From: Kiloniellaceae bacterium
GTDB lineage: Bacteria > Pseudomonadota > Alphaproteobacteria > Kiloniellales > J153
Length of the DNA stretch: 64,000 nt
Direction of reading: 5' to 3'
Assembly: GCA_021776175.1 (NCBI GenBank)
Contig: JAJFGJ010000010.1
Location: 1 to 64,000, forward strand
Shown: piece by piece, positions 17,026-26,282 of the stretch
Numbering within the stretch: position 1 is the stretch's first letter
Layout: each line of letters begins with the position of its first letter
Notes under the pieces: model-generated
The model's database searches: none
Told to the model about the DNA's origin: nothing
What the model saw: only the letters and a program-made list of their open reading frames with translations
Made by a program: the position numbers and the translations under genes

Positions 17026-17943
17026 CTAGACCTCCAGGCCCTGCTTGCGGCCAACGACCAGGGCACGCAGCGCCAGGGCCCCAAAAGTCGCATACATCAA
17101 TAGAAACGAGAGAGCGGCGCCGAAGGGCCAGTCGTTGGCTGATTTGAACTGGCGCTCGATCACGTTACCGATCAACTGGCTGTCCGTCCCGCCAAGCAGA
17201 TCCGGGATGAAAAAGGCGCCTAGGGCTGGAATGAATACAATAATCACGCCCGAAAGCGCGCCGTGCCAGGTAAGCGGAAAGACGACCGAGAAAAATGTCC
17301 GCCAGTGCCCGGCGCCGAGGTCGAGGCTTGCCTCCAGGTACGACCGGTCGAGCTTTTCAATATTGGCGTAGAGCGGCAGGACCATGAAAGGAAAGAAGGC
17401 ATAAACAATGCCGAGACTGACCGCGAAGTTGTTGTACAGCAGTTCCAGCGGTTCGAAGCGAGCGCCCATCAACCCGTAACCGCCGAGCCCGATGGCTCCC
17501 AGCAAGCTATTCGCCTGGTCCCAGAACCATTCCAGGGTAAAGTTGACGTACCCCCGGGTCCGGAATACCGCGATCAAGGCATAGGTCCGGATCAGGATGT
17601 TGATCCAGAACGGCACCATCAGCGCCAGCAGCAGATACGGTTTCCAACGACTTGGCGCGAAGGCGATGGCGAAAGCGACGGGATAACCCACAATCAGGCA
17701 CACCATGGTCGCCGCCGCCGCCATCCAGATGGATTTCCAGAATATTTCGAGATACAGCGGTTGCAAGGCGCGCGCATAGTTGTCGAGGGTTCCCGTGATC
17801 GCGACGTCGAGAAGACCGCGTTTCTCGCCGAAAGAAAGCACCCAAACCAGCGCGAGCGGCACGATGAAAAACGCGACAAGCCACACGCTCGGCGAAAGGT
17901 TCAAGACCCAGAAGACCAGCGGATTCTTACGCCAGCTATCCAT
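17026..17943 (-). CDS. potB: Polyamine-type ABC transporter permease, PotB/PotH-like
   Basis: 305 residues with about six membrane segments. PotB-type features are VAFFIVPLALVWVLSFGE, the central FWINILIRTYALIAVF and the EAA loop EASLDLGAGHWRTFFSVVFP. It forms the channel with the PotC-like protein. It is separated from the upstream binding-protein gene by 96 bases that contain a perfect hairpin. Confidence 0.92.
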   Translation of the reverse strand: MDSWRKNPLVFWVLNLSPSVWLVAFFIVPLALVWVLSFGEKRGLLDVAITGTLDNYARALQPLYLEIFWKSIWMAAAATMVCLIVGYPVAFAIAFAPSRWKPYLLLALMVPFWINILIRTYALIAVFRTRGYVNFTLEWFWDQANSLLGAIGLGGYGLMGARFEPLELLYNNFAVSLGIVYAFFPFMVLPLYANIEKLDRSYLEASLDLGAGHWRTFFSVVFPLTWHGALSGVIIVFIPALGAFFIPDLLGGTDSQLIGNVIERQFKSANDWPFGAALSFLLMYATFGALALRALVVGRKQGLEV

Positions 17944-18000
17944 CCAATAGGGCTCTCCGCGCGGCTTGACCGGCGCCGCGGCACTTTTCGCGAAAGCAAC

Positions 18001-18030
18001 GGGGCGGCCCGGATATAACCGGGCCGCCCC
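18001..18030 (-). terminator. Perfect hairpin between binding-protein and permease genes
   Basis: A 12-base perfect inverted repeat (GGGGCGGCCCGG / CCGGGCCGCCCC) with a six-base loop, ten bases after the binding-protein stop. No T-run follows on the minus strand, so it probably acts as a partial attenuator or 3'-end stabiliser rather than a full terminator. It is the same arrangement as in the liv operon at 3021-3067. Confidence 0.65.
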
Positions 18031-18039
18031 GCGGCAACG

Positions 18040-19119
18040 CTAGGCGGCGAGAATTCGCGTCAAGGCTTCATCGCGCAAACGCTGCGCCGCTTCGCCCTTG
18101 TAAACCTCGGGCTCGCAACGCGCCAAGGTCTCCTCGGTCGGGAAAATCGCCGGGTTCTTGCTGTAGTCGTCCGGCAGCAAATTCCGCGCCGCCTCGTTCG
18201 GAGTCGCATACTGAATGAAATCGGCGATCGCCGCGCCGGCCTTGGCATCGAGAATGAAGTCGATGAACTTGTGGGCGTTTTCCGGGTGCGGCGCGCCGGT
18301 GGGAATGGCAAGCGTATCCTGCCAGACGATGCTGCCTTCCCTGGGCACGACATAAGCGAGATCGTCGTCTTCTTCCATGACCTGAAGGATGTCGCCGTTC
18401 CATTCCATGGTCAGGTCGACCTCGCCGGACAGCAACAAGTCCTGGCCGTTGTCCTCGGCGAAAACCTTGATGTGCGGCTTCTGCTTTATGATCAGCTCCT
18501 CCGCCGCCTTAATTTCTTTCGCGTCGGTCGAATTATAGGAATATCCGAGATATTTAAGCGCCATGCCGATGGAGGCGTTACTGCCGCTGAGGAGCGCGAT
18601 CCGGCCGGAATACTTGTCCGAATCCAGAACCCACTTCCAGCTATCGGGAACCCCTTCGACCTTCGATTTTCGATATCCGATACCCTGGGTGCCCCACATG
18701 TAGGGCATGGAGAACTTGCGGCCAGGATCGAACGCCGCGTCCTGAAATGCCTTGGAAATATTTTTCCTAAAGTTTGGAATTTTGCCATGGTCTAGCGGAC
18801 TCAACATTTTCGCCTTGATCATGCGCTCGACGTAATCGTTGGTCGGCACGATCAGGTCGTAACCGGGGTTGCCCTCTTTCAGCTTTGCGAACAGCTCGTC
18901 GTTATCGGCGAACAGGTCCATGGTAACCTCGATACCGGCGTCGTCCTTGAAGTCGCTGAGCGTATTCTCGCCGATATAGGTGTCCCAGTTGTAGAAGTTC
19001 AGCTTCGGCTCCTCGGCGCCAAAGGCAAACTTAGGGCCGATCGACAATCCAGCGGCGACAGCCCCGGTCCCGGCCAGGAACGAACGGCGGGAAAATCTCT
19101 CGACACGCCTATTTTTCAT
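18040..19119 (-). CDS. potD: Periplasmic polyamine-binding protein, PotD/PotF-like, Tat-exported
   Basis: 359 residues. The N-terminus carries a twin-arginine signal (FSRRSFLAGTGAVAAGLS) and mature sequence begins near EEPKLNFYNWDTYIGENTLSDF, the classic PotD/PotF start. Other family stretches are YDLIVPTNDYVERMIK, YMWGTQGIGYRKS and DLTMEWNGD. Export as a folded protein is implied by the Tat motif. It is first in the operon, with a hairpin separating it from the permeases. The exact polyamine (spermidine or putrescine) cannot be told. Confidence 0.92.
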   Translation of the reverse strand: MKNRRVERFSRRSFLAGTGAVAAGLSIGPKFAFGAEEPKLNFYNWDTYIGENTLSDFKDDAGIEVTMDLFADNDELFAKLKEGNPGYDLIVPTNDYVERMIKAKMLSPLDHGKIPNFRKNISKAFQDAAFDPGRKFSMPYMWGTQGIGYRKSKVEGVPDSWKWVLDSDKYSGRIALLSGSNASIGMALKYLGYSYNSTDAKEIKAAEELIIKQKPHIKVFAEDNGQDLLLSGEVDLTMEWNGDILQVMEEDDDLAYVVPREGSIVWQDTLAIPTGAPHPENAHKFIDFILDAKAGAAIADFIQYATPNEAARNLLPDDYSKNPAIFPTEETLARCEPEVYKGEAAQRLRDEALTRILAA

Positions 19120-19299
19120 GGATTCAAGCCTCCTGAATTGTTATCCAGCGCGGGATCGGCAAGTCTTGAAAAGCCTGCCCTGCGGGTGGTTTCCCCGTGC
19201 GTCACAGGATTCAACCTTGACGGCCGGTTCTTTGTCAACGAATGCCTTACTCTGAGGAGCCCTGATTATTTTGGCCACCGCACCTGTTTCGAGGGATGG

Positions 19300-20577
19300 A
19301 TGACGAGCGACACCCCGGCAAGACCGGCAGGCAAGGACCGGAATCTCTCCAGGACCCAAGGGGCCGCCGGCGTGACCGCGGATGCGCGCAGACGCAGGAT
19401 TTTCAGCGCTTTTTTCTTCCTCATACCGGTCAGTAGCGTTCTTGCATCGCAAAGCGTCGTGCCGCTACTTCTGATCGCGGCCGCGCTGCTGGCGGTCACG
19501 ATCTGGCGCGCCACGGGGGGGAGAAACCGCTGGCCGCGGCCGGACCGGGGCCTGACGGCCGCGCTAGGAGTCTTGGTGGCATTTTGCGCCCTGGCCTCTC
19601 TTTGGGGCTTCGATCCGCCGCGCTCGTTCCTGCTGGCCGGGCGTATCGCCGCCCTGCTCGCCGCCGGCCTGTTCCTGCACGCGGCCCAACGTCACCTCGA
19701 TGAAGCGGCGAGAACCCAAACCGGCAACTGGTTGCTGGCGGGCACTGTGTTGGCCTTGGCCCTGCTTTACCTGGAGCCGATCTTCGACTACCCGATACTG
19801 AGCTTACTTCACGAGCCGGCGACATTGGCTAAAACCGGCGAGAGTCTGCTAAGCCGGGGCGCCACTGCGGCCGCGATCCTGTGCTGGCCGGCCTGCGCCT
19901 TCCTCTGGCGCCGTACCGGCGCCCTGACCGCCCTTTGCGTGCCGGCCGCTGCGTTCACCACGCTGGCTTTCCTGAGCAGCCTGTCTGCGGGTTTTGGCCT
20001 GCTTGCCGGCGCCGCGACACTCGTCATCGCCGGAACTCACCGCCGGGCCGGCCGGATCATCTTGGTCGTGGCAACCTTGGGCGCCATGATGGTGAGCCCG
20101 ATCGCCGGGCAGAAATTTTACCAGGCCCAATTGCAGAACGCCGAATGGCTACCCAAATCGGCCGCGCACCGGGTCGAGATCTGGCACTTCACGGTCCAGC
20201 ATATCGCCGAGAAACCTGTCCTTGGCTGGGGCTTCGATGCGTCGCGCGGCATGAAACGGCTTAGCGCCGAAAATGAAGCGAGCGGCCGGAGCCCGATCGG
20301 CCTGCACCCGCATAATGCGCCGCTGCAAATCCTGCTGGAGCTTGGGATCGTGGGGGCGCTATTCGCCCTGGCTGCGGCCTGGGTCCTGATCCAGCGCCTT
20401 GAAACCCTGCCTAGACGGGAGCGAATCCTAGGCCAAGCCGCCTATATCGCGTCCTTGGCGATCTCCTGCACGGCCTACGGAATCTGGCAGAATCAATGGT
20501 TGGCCCTCTTGATATCCGCGGCTTTGGCGGTTTCGCTGACCGCCCCGGCTTCAGCCAGCGGGCAAGCGCGTCAGTAG
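19300..20577 (+). CDS. O-antigen ligase/polymerase family membrane protein
   Basis: About 425 residues with some ten hydrophobic helices. The Wzy_C-type catalytic loop is recognisable: HRVEIWHFTVQHIAEKPVLG, a conserved Arg in that stretch, and LHPHNAPLQILLELGIVGAL with the family His. Proteins of this type join or polymerise O-antigen or other surface glycans on the periplasmic face. The ATG at 19300 follows GAGGG at proper spacing; the open frame extends 54 codons upstream but lacks a start signal there. The last seven bases overlap the convergent epimerase gene. Confidence 0.8.
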   Translation: MTSDTPARPAGKDRNLSRTQGAAGVTADARRRRIFSAFFFLIPVSSVLASQSVVPLLLIAAALLAVTIWRATGGRNRWPRPDRGLTAALGVLVAFCALASLWGFDPPRSFLLAGRIAALLAAGLFLHAAQRHLDEAARTQTGNWLLAGTVLALALLYLEPIFDYPILSLLHEPATLAKTGESLLSRGATAAAILCWPACAFLWRRTGALTALCVPAAAFTTLAFLSSLSAGFGLLAGAATLVIAGTHRRAGRIILVVATLGAMMVSPIAGQKFYQAQLQNAEWLPKSAAHRVEIWHFTVQHIAEKPVLGWGFDASRGMKRLSAENEASGRSPIGLHPHNAPLQILLELGIVGALFALAAAWVLIQRLETLPRRERILGQAAYIASLAISCTAYGIWQNQWLALLISAALAVSLTAPASASGQARQ

Positions 20578-21554
20578 CCGTTATAGCCGCGAAGCCAGGC
20601 GACGAAGCGCGGCAAGCCTTCCTCGATGCTTGTGCGCGGTTCGAATCCGAGATCCTGGCGCGAAGCCTCAATGTCGGCGAAGGTATCCGGCACGTCTCCG
20701 GGTTGTAAATCCTCGAAGACCTTGACCGCCTCGCGTCCGCAAGCCTTTTCCATAATCTGGATAAAATCCATCAACCACTCGGAGCGATGGTTGCCGAGGT
20801 TATAGACCTTGTGCGGCGCGCCGGCGCCTTCCTCGGCCTTGGGCGGGAGGTCCAGGGCCGCCAGGACACCGGCGACGATGTCGTCGATATAGGTGAAATC
20901 GCGCCGCATATTGCCGTGGTTGAAGACCCGAATCGGCTGGCCCTCGAATATCGCCTTGGCGAAAATATAGGCCGCCATATCGGGCCGCCCCCAAGGGCCG
21001 TAGACGGTGAAAAAACGCAAACCCGTCATCGGCAAGCCATAGAGATGGCCATAGCAATAGGACATCAACTCGTCGGCCCGCTTGGTCGCGGCATAGAGCG
21101 AAACCGGGCTTTCTACCGAATCTTCGACCGAGAACGGCAGCTTGGTGTTGCCGCCGTAGACCGAGGACGAACTGGCATAGACCAAGTGGCGTAGCTTGGG
21201 CAGGCGGCGGCAGGCCTCCATGACCGTCAAATGTCCCATGACATTGGTCTGGACATAGGCGTAAGGGTTTTCAAGCGAATAGCGAACGCCAGCCTGAGCC
21301 GCCAAGTGGACGACCCCATCGACTCCCTGCTCCACCCCGGCCAAGGCCATCATCGCGTCCCGGTCCGAAATATCGATCCGGTGGAACGAAAAGCCGTCGC
21401 GGTCCCGTAACTGGGCGAGCCGGGCTTCCTTAAGCTTGGGATCGTAATACGCGTTGAGATCATCGATCCCGATGACTTGCTCGCCTCGATCCAAGAGGGC
21501 GGACGCGACATGAAACCCGATGAAGCCGGCGCCGCCGGTGACGAGAGTGGCCAT
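20571..21554 (-). CDS. NAD-dependent epimerase, UDP-glucuronate 4-epimerase-like
   Basis: 327 residues of the extended short-chain dehydrogenase family. It has the NAD motif VTGGAGFIG (residues 5-13), and DDLNAYYDPKLKEARLAQL is characteristic of UDP-glucuronate 4-epimerases, which make UDP-galacturonate. The catalytic triad includes the Ser cluster YASSSSVYG and Tyr154/Lys158 (YAATK). It lies in a polysaccharide cluster and is divergent from the nucleotide-sugar dehydrogenase across 224 bases. Confidence 0.87.
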   Translation of the reverse strand: MATLVTGGAGFIGFHVASALLDRGEQVIGIDDLNAYYDPKLKEARLAQLRDRDGFSFHRIDISDRDAMMALAGVEQGVDGVVHLAAQAGVRYSLENPYAYVQTNVMGHLTVMEACRRLPKLRHLVYASSSSVYGGNTKLPFSVEDSVESPVSLYAATKRADELMSYCYGHLYGLPMTGLRFFTVYGPWGRPDMAAYIFAKAIFEGQPIRVFNHGNMRRDFTYIDDIVAGVLAALDLPPKAEEGAGAPHKVYNLGNHRSEWLMDFIQIMEKACGREAVKVFEDLQPGDVPDTFADIEASRQDLGFEPRTSIEEGLPRFVAWLRGYNGY

Positions 21555-21778
21555 GGGACAGGTGTTCTCACGAACTTTAAGGGTTTATAACGATAATGGC
21601 CTGTCTTAGCGTGCCGCGCCGCCCGGCTCAAGCGACGGCCGGAACCTGTGCCTCCCCAAAGAAATATTCGGACACAGGCTCGTTATGACAAATACAACCA
21701 TAGTACCGTTATCAAGCGATTGACAAAAATGCCGCGCGGGGAGAGCTTGCGCGATGATCACCTGGAATTGGCGAATTG

Positions 21779-23065
21779 ATGAATACTAGCCCCAAAATCG
21801 CGATCATCGGGCTCGGCTATGTCGGCCTGCCCCTCGCGGTCGCCCTGTCGCGACGTTATCAGGTCACGGGCTTCGACATCGATTCGCGGCGCATCGAGGA
21901 AATCGGATCCGGCCACGACCGTACCGGAGAGGTCGAGGGCAGCATCCTGCGCTCGGTTACGACCTCATTCACCGCTGAATCCAAGAACCTTGCCGGCATC
22001 GACATTTACATGGTCACCGTGCCGACACCGGTCACCGCGGACAATCTTCCGGATTTAAGCACAATCCAGGCCGCGTGCCGGACCGTCGGGGCGGTCATGG
22101 CCAAGGGCGCGACCGTCGTTTTCGAAAGCACGGTCTACCCCGGCGTGACCGAAGATATATGCGGCCCGCTCCTGGCCGAGGCCTCGGGCATGGTCTGCGG
22201 CCAGGATTTCTTCCTGGGTTATTCGCCGGAACGCATCAATCCGGGCGACCGGGAACACACGGTCGATCGCATTACCAAAGTTGTCGCCGGACAAACGCCT
22301 GCGGTCGCCAAGATGCTGGCCGAGGTCTATGGCAGCATCACCAGCGGCGGCGCCTTTATTGCGCGCGATATCAAGACCGCCGAGGCATCGAAAGTGATCG
22401 AGAACGCGCAGCGCGATATCAACATCGCCTTCGTCAACGAGATCGCGACCATATTCACGGCACTCGGCCTATCGGTACATGACGTGCTCGAAGCTTCCGG
22501 AACGAAATGGAACTTCCTGAATTTCAAACCTGGCCTGGTCGGCGGCCACTGTATCGGCGTCGACCCCTTCTACCTGGCTCACTGCGCACAGCAGATGGGA
22601 CTGAATCCCAACGTCATCCTGGCCGGACGCAAGGTCAACGACAGCATGGCCGGTTTCACCGCCGAGGAAATCCTGCGCCAGCTCGCCTCCGGCGATTCGC
22701 CCGAACCGGCTCTTCGGTTCTTGATTTTGGGCCTGACATTCAAGGAGGACGTGCCGGACCTGCGCAACACCAAGGTTGTCGATCTGGCCGCGCGCTTGCG
22801 CCAGGATGGGCATCAGGTCGATATTCACGACCCCATGGCCGACCCGGCGGAAGCCAGCGCGCATTACGGAATCGAACTCCTGACCAGTTTGTCGGAAGGC
22901 GGCGGCTACGACTGCGTCGTTGGCGCCGTGTCTCATTCCGCTTACGCCAACTTGACCGGCGAAGCCTTGGCCCACTTGCTCAAGCCAAGCGGACTCCTAG
23001 CCGATATAAAAGGGATGTGGCGTGGTATGGAGCTACCGGCGGACGTGCGGTACTGGCAACTTTGA
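21779..23065 (+). CDS. Nucleotide-sugar dehydrogenase, WbpO/TviB-like
   Basis: 428 residues of the UDP-glucose/GDP-mannose dehydrogenase superfamily. An N-terminal Rossmann motif (IIGLGYVGLPLAVAL) is followed by TPVTADNLPDLS, STVYPGVTED, and the catalytic Cys in GLVGGHCIGVDPFYL. A C-terminal domain (LTFKEDVPDLRNTKVVDLA) follows. The pattern matches UDP-GlcNAc/GalNAc 6-dehydrogenases (WbpO, TviB) better than UDP-glucose dehydrogenase. ATG at 21779; a TTG just upstream is also in frame. It supplies a uronic acid sugar for the glycan built by neighbouring genes. Confidence 0.87.
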   Translation: MNTSPKIAIIGLGYVGLPLAVALSRRYQVTGFDIDSRRIEEIGSGHDRTGEVEGSILRSVTTSFTAESKNLAGIDIYMVTVPTPVTADNLPDLSTIQAACRTVGAVMAKGATVVFESTVYPGVTEDICGPLLAEASGMVCGQDFFLGYSPERINPGDREHTVDRITKVVAGQTPAVAKMLAEVYGSITSGGAFIARDIKTAEASKVIENAQRDINIAFVNEIATIFTALGLSVHDVLEASGTKWNFLNFKPGLVGGHCIGVDPFYLAHCAQQMGLNPNVILAGRKVNDSMAGFTAEEILRQLASGDSPEPALRFLILGLTFKEDVPDLRNTKVVDLAARLRQDGHQVDIHDPMADPAEASAHYGIELLTSLSEGGGYDCVVGAVSHSAYANLTGEALAHLLKPSGLLADIKGMWRGMELPADVRYWQL

Positions 23066-23122
23066 GCCCTAAATCCATATGCGCCTCGACCGCCGCGTCA
23101 ACACAGGCATTGAACTAGCGTT

Positions 23123-25153
23123 ATGTGCGGAATCGCGGGCTTTATCGACATAAGGCGGCAACTTGGCGGCGAAGCCATGCACGCCATGGCGCTGGCCATG
23201 TCCGATTCCTTGCGCCACCGCGGTCCGGACGATGGCGGCACCTGGATTGACGTGGAAAACGGCGTTGGCTTCGGTCACCGGCGGCTTTCGATCATCGACC
23301 TCTCGCCCGCCGGCCACCAGCCCATGGCCTCGCACAATGACCGCCATGTCATTTGCTACAACGGCGAAATCTATAATTTCCGGGAACTTCGCGGCGAACT
23401 GGAAGCCAAGGGTGCGCCGTTTCGCGGCCACTCGGATACCGAGGTTCTGCTGGCCGCCATCGACGCCTGGGGCGTGGCCGGCGCGCTGAAGCGGTGCAAC
23501 GGCATGTTCGCCTTCGCGCTCTGGGATCGGGCCGAGCGGTCGCTGATTCTGGCGCGCGACCGCCTGGGCGAAAAACCGCTCTATTTCGGCTGGGCCGGAG
23601 GCGCCTTCCTGTTCGGATCGGAGATGCGCGCGCTTGCCGCCTGGCACGATTTCGCGCCCGGAATCGACCGCGGCGCCCTCGCCCTATCGCTGCGCCACAA
23701 CTACATCCCGGCGCCCTATTCCATATACAAAGGCATATACAAGCTGCCGCCGGCAACCATCCTGAACCTGACGCCGGACCTACAAAGCCGGGATCCGGGA
23801 CTGGAGACCCTGGCCCGCCGGTTCGAACCTTACTGGTCGGCGCGCGAGGCCGCCGAGCGGGGCAGCGCCGAGCCGTTTTCCGGCAGCGATGGCGAGGCGG
23901 TGAACGCCTTGGACACCTGCCTGCGGGCCGCCGTAGATAGCCGCACGGTATCAGATGTGCCGCTGGGCGCGTTCCTCTCCGGCGGTATCGATTCCTCAAC
24001 CGTCGTGGCCTTGATGCAGGCGCAATCGGCGAGGCCGGTGAAAACATTCAGCATCGGCTTTCACGAGGCCGGGTTCAACGAGGCCGAACACGCCAAGGCT
24101 GTCGCGGCGCACCTGGGCACGGACCACACGGAACTCTACGTGACGCCGAGCGAGGCCCAGGACGTGATACCGAATCTACCTGAGTTGTATGACGAGCCTT
24201 TCGCCGATTCGTCGCAAATTCCGACCTACCTGGTTTCGAAGCTGGCGCGCGGCAAGGTGACGGTCAGCCTGTCGGGCGACGGCGGCGACGAACTTTTCGG
24301 CGGCTACAACCGTTATGCCTGGGCCGAAACCATCTGGCGCAAGATCGGGTGGCTTCCGGCGCCTGGGCGCCAAGCGTTATCGAAAATTATGACCAGCGCC
24401 GCCCCGCGAACTTGGCAGCACCTGTTCGACGTTGTGAATCCAGTCATGCCCGGTCGATGGCGCCAAGAACGGGCTGGTGAGAAACTACACAAGTTGGCCC
24501 GGATTTTGAGCACCAACGGGCAGGAAGCGCTCTACATGCGGCTTCTCTCGCACTGGAGCGATCCCGCCAGCGTGGTTCTAGGTTCCGAAGAACCGGCCAC
24601 GATCCTGACCGATTCGTCGCGCTGGGCGCGGCTGGATTCCTTCACCGCGCGCATGATGTATCTGGACACGGTCAACTACCTGCCGGACGACATCCTGACC
24701 AAGGTCGACCGCGCCAGCATGGCGGTCAGCCTGGAGGCGCGCGTGCCCCTGCTCGACCACCGGGTGGTCGAATTCGCCTGGCGCCTGCCCATGCACATGA
24801 AGGTGCGCGATGGGCAGGGCAAATGGGCGCTACGCCAGGTGCTAGAACGCTATGTGCCGCGCAAGCTGATCGAGCGGCCGAAAATGGGCTTTGGGGTGCC
24901 GATTGACCATTGGCTTCGCGGCCCCTTGCGCGACTGGGCCGAGGCGCTGCTTGACGAATCGAGGCTGCGCCGCGAAGGTTTCTTCGACCCCGCGCCTATC
25001 CGCCGGCTTTGGGCGGAACATCTTTCCGGACGCGCGAACTGGCAATACGACTTATGGGACGTTCTGGTATTTCAGGCCTGGCACGAAGCCCAAAAGCGAA
25101 AGCATGACAAGGCAAGCAGCTCCGCATCGTCCCAAGCTGTTGTTCACGGTTAA
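23123..25153 (+). CDS. asnB: Glutamine-hydrolysing asparagine synthase
   Basis: 676 residues. It begins MCGIAGF, so the nucleophile Cys2 of the class II glutamine amidotransferase domain is present (also RHRGPDDGG and YNGEIYNFREL). The synthetase half has the PP-loop SGGIDSS near residue 288 and SLSGDGGDELFGGYNRY. In polysaccharide clusters such enzymes often amidate a uronic-acid sugar rather than make free asparagine. The nearby WbpO-type dehydrogenase and GalA-type epimerase fit that, but it is inference. The end overlaps the following glycosyltransferase start by 50 bases. Confidence 0.92.
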   Translation: MCGIAGFIDIRRQLGGEAMHAMALAMSDSLRHRGPDDGGTWIDVENGVGFGHRRLSIIDLSPAGHQPMASHNDRHVICYNGEIYNFRELRGELEAKGAPFRGHSDTEVLLAAIDAWGVAGALKRCNGMFAFALWDRAERSLILARDRLGEKPLYFGWAGGAFLFGSEMRALAAWHDFAPGIDRGALALSLRHNYIPAPYSIYKGIYKLPPATILNLTPDLQSRDPGLETLARRFEPYWSAREAAERGSAEPFSGSDGEAVNALDTCLRAAVDSRTVSDVPLGAFLSGGIDSSTVVALMQAQSARPVKTFSIGFHEAGFNEAEHAKAVAAHLGTDHTELYVTPSEAQDVIPNLPELYDEPFADSSQIPTYLVSKLARGKVTVSLSGDGGDELFGGYNRYAWAETIWRKIGWLPAPGRQALSKIMTSAAPRTWQHLFDVVNPVMPGRWRQERAGEKLHKLARILSTNGQEALYMRLLSHWSDPASVVLGSEEPATILTDSSRWARLDSFTARMMYLDTVNYLPDDILTKVDRASMAVSLEARVPLLDHRVVEFAWRLPMHMKVRDGQGKWALRQVLERYVPRKLIERPKMGFGVPIDHWLRGPLRDWAEALLDESRLRREGFFDPAPIRRLWAEHLSGRANWQYDLWDVLVFQAWHEAQKRKHDKASSSASSQAVVHG

Positions 25154-26282
25154 CGACGCCGGATTTTTCCTCTCCCATCGCCTGCCGGTCGCCTTGGCCG
25201 CGCGCGATGCCGGATATGAGGTTCATATCGCGACCGCGCCGGGCGCGGCCGTGGCGCGCATTCGCGATCTAGGATTTACCCACCACCCGGTCCCACTCAG
25301 TCGGCGCGGGCTCAACCCGGTGGCCGAGGCTGGCACGCTCTGGTCCCTGTACCGTCTCTACCGCCGCCTGCGGCCGGCGCTTATCCATCACGTGACTGCC
25401 AAGCCAGTGCTCTATGGCGGAATCGCGGCGCGCTTGGCCGGAGCGCCCGCCGTCGTCAGCGCCGTCAGCGGCCTGGGTTATGTCTTCATTCATCGCGGCT
25501 GGAAGGCGGGCTTGCTGCGCTTAGCTATCAAAATAGGATACCGTTGGGCGCTAAGACGGCGCGGCGCCCGGGTGATCTTTCAAAACCCGGACGACCGGGA
25601 GACATTCTTGACCCAAGCCATGGCCGCCGCCAAAGACAGCGTCCTGATCAAGGGTTCGGGCGCCGATGTCACTCGCTTCATCCCTTCGCCGGAGCCGGAA
25701 GGCCTGCCCGTCGTGGTCTTGCCTGCGCGCATGTTGTGGGACAAGGGTGTCGGAGAATTCGTCGAGGCCGCGCGGCACCTGAACAAGGACAACCCCTGCG
25801 CCCGCTTTGTCCTGGCCGGCGATACCGACGGTGGCAACCCAACGGCCGTCCCGGCGGCCGACCTGCGGCGCTGGCAAAATGAGGGCGCGGTCGAGTGGTG
25901 GGGTTTTCGCAGCGATATGGCGGCGGTTCTTCAGCAGGCGCATATCGTGTGCCTGCCTTCGTACCGCGAAGGCTTACCCAAATCCCTGATCGAGGCCGCT
26001 GCATGTGCCCGGCCCATCGTTTCCTGCGATGTGCCGGGCTGCCGCGAAATCGCACGCGCGGGCGAGAACGCGCTGCTGGTGCCGCCGCGCGACTCCACCG
26101 CCCTCGCGAAGGCCTTGGGGCGGTTGATCGGCGATGCCACGCTGCGCCAAGACTTTGGTGCGCGCGGACGTGAAATCGTCGAGGCGGAATTCTCCCTGGA
26201 CCGGGTGATTGACGAGACCCTGGATCTCTACGCCGCGCTGATGCGTGAAACCGGAGGGCGGACCCCATGTCCTCCCGCTTGA
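25104..26282 (+). CDS. Glycosyltransferase family 4 (GT-B fold)
   Basis: 392 residues. The N-terminal half starts KLLFTVNDAGFFLSHRLPVA and includes HHVTAKPVLYGGIAARLAG and SAVSGLGYVF. The C-terminal donor-binding half has LPARMLWDKGVGEFVEAA, WWGFRSDMA and the E-x7-E-like signature PSYREGLPKSLIEAAACARP. It transfers a sugar from a nucleotide donor to a lipid-linked acceptor at the cytoplasmic membrane; donor unknown. Start at 25104 lies inside the end of asnB. A further upstream frame was rejected because it only mirrors asnB. Its end overlaps the next gene by 16 bases. Confidence 0.87.
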   Translation: MTRQAAPHRPKLLFTVNDAGFFLSHRLPVALAARDAGYEVHIATAPGAAVARIRDLGFTHHPVPLSRRGLNPVAEAGTLWSLYRLYRRLRPALIHHVTAKPVLYGGIAARLAGAPAVVSAVSGLGYVFIHRGWKAGLLRLAIKIGYRWALRRRGARVIFQNPDDRETFLTQAMAAAKDSVLIKGSGADVTRFIPSPEPEGLPVVVLPARMLWDKGVGEFVEAARHLNKDNPCARFVLAGDTDGGNPTAVPAADLRRWQNEGAVEWWGFRSDMAAVLQQAHIVCLPSYREGLPKSLIEAAACARPIVSCDVPGCREIARAGENALLVPPRDSTALAKALGRLIGDATLRQDFGARGREIVEAEFSLDRVIDETLDLYAALMRETGGRTPCPPA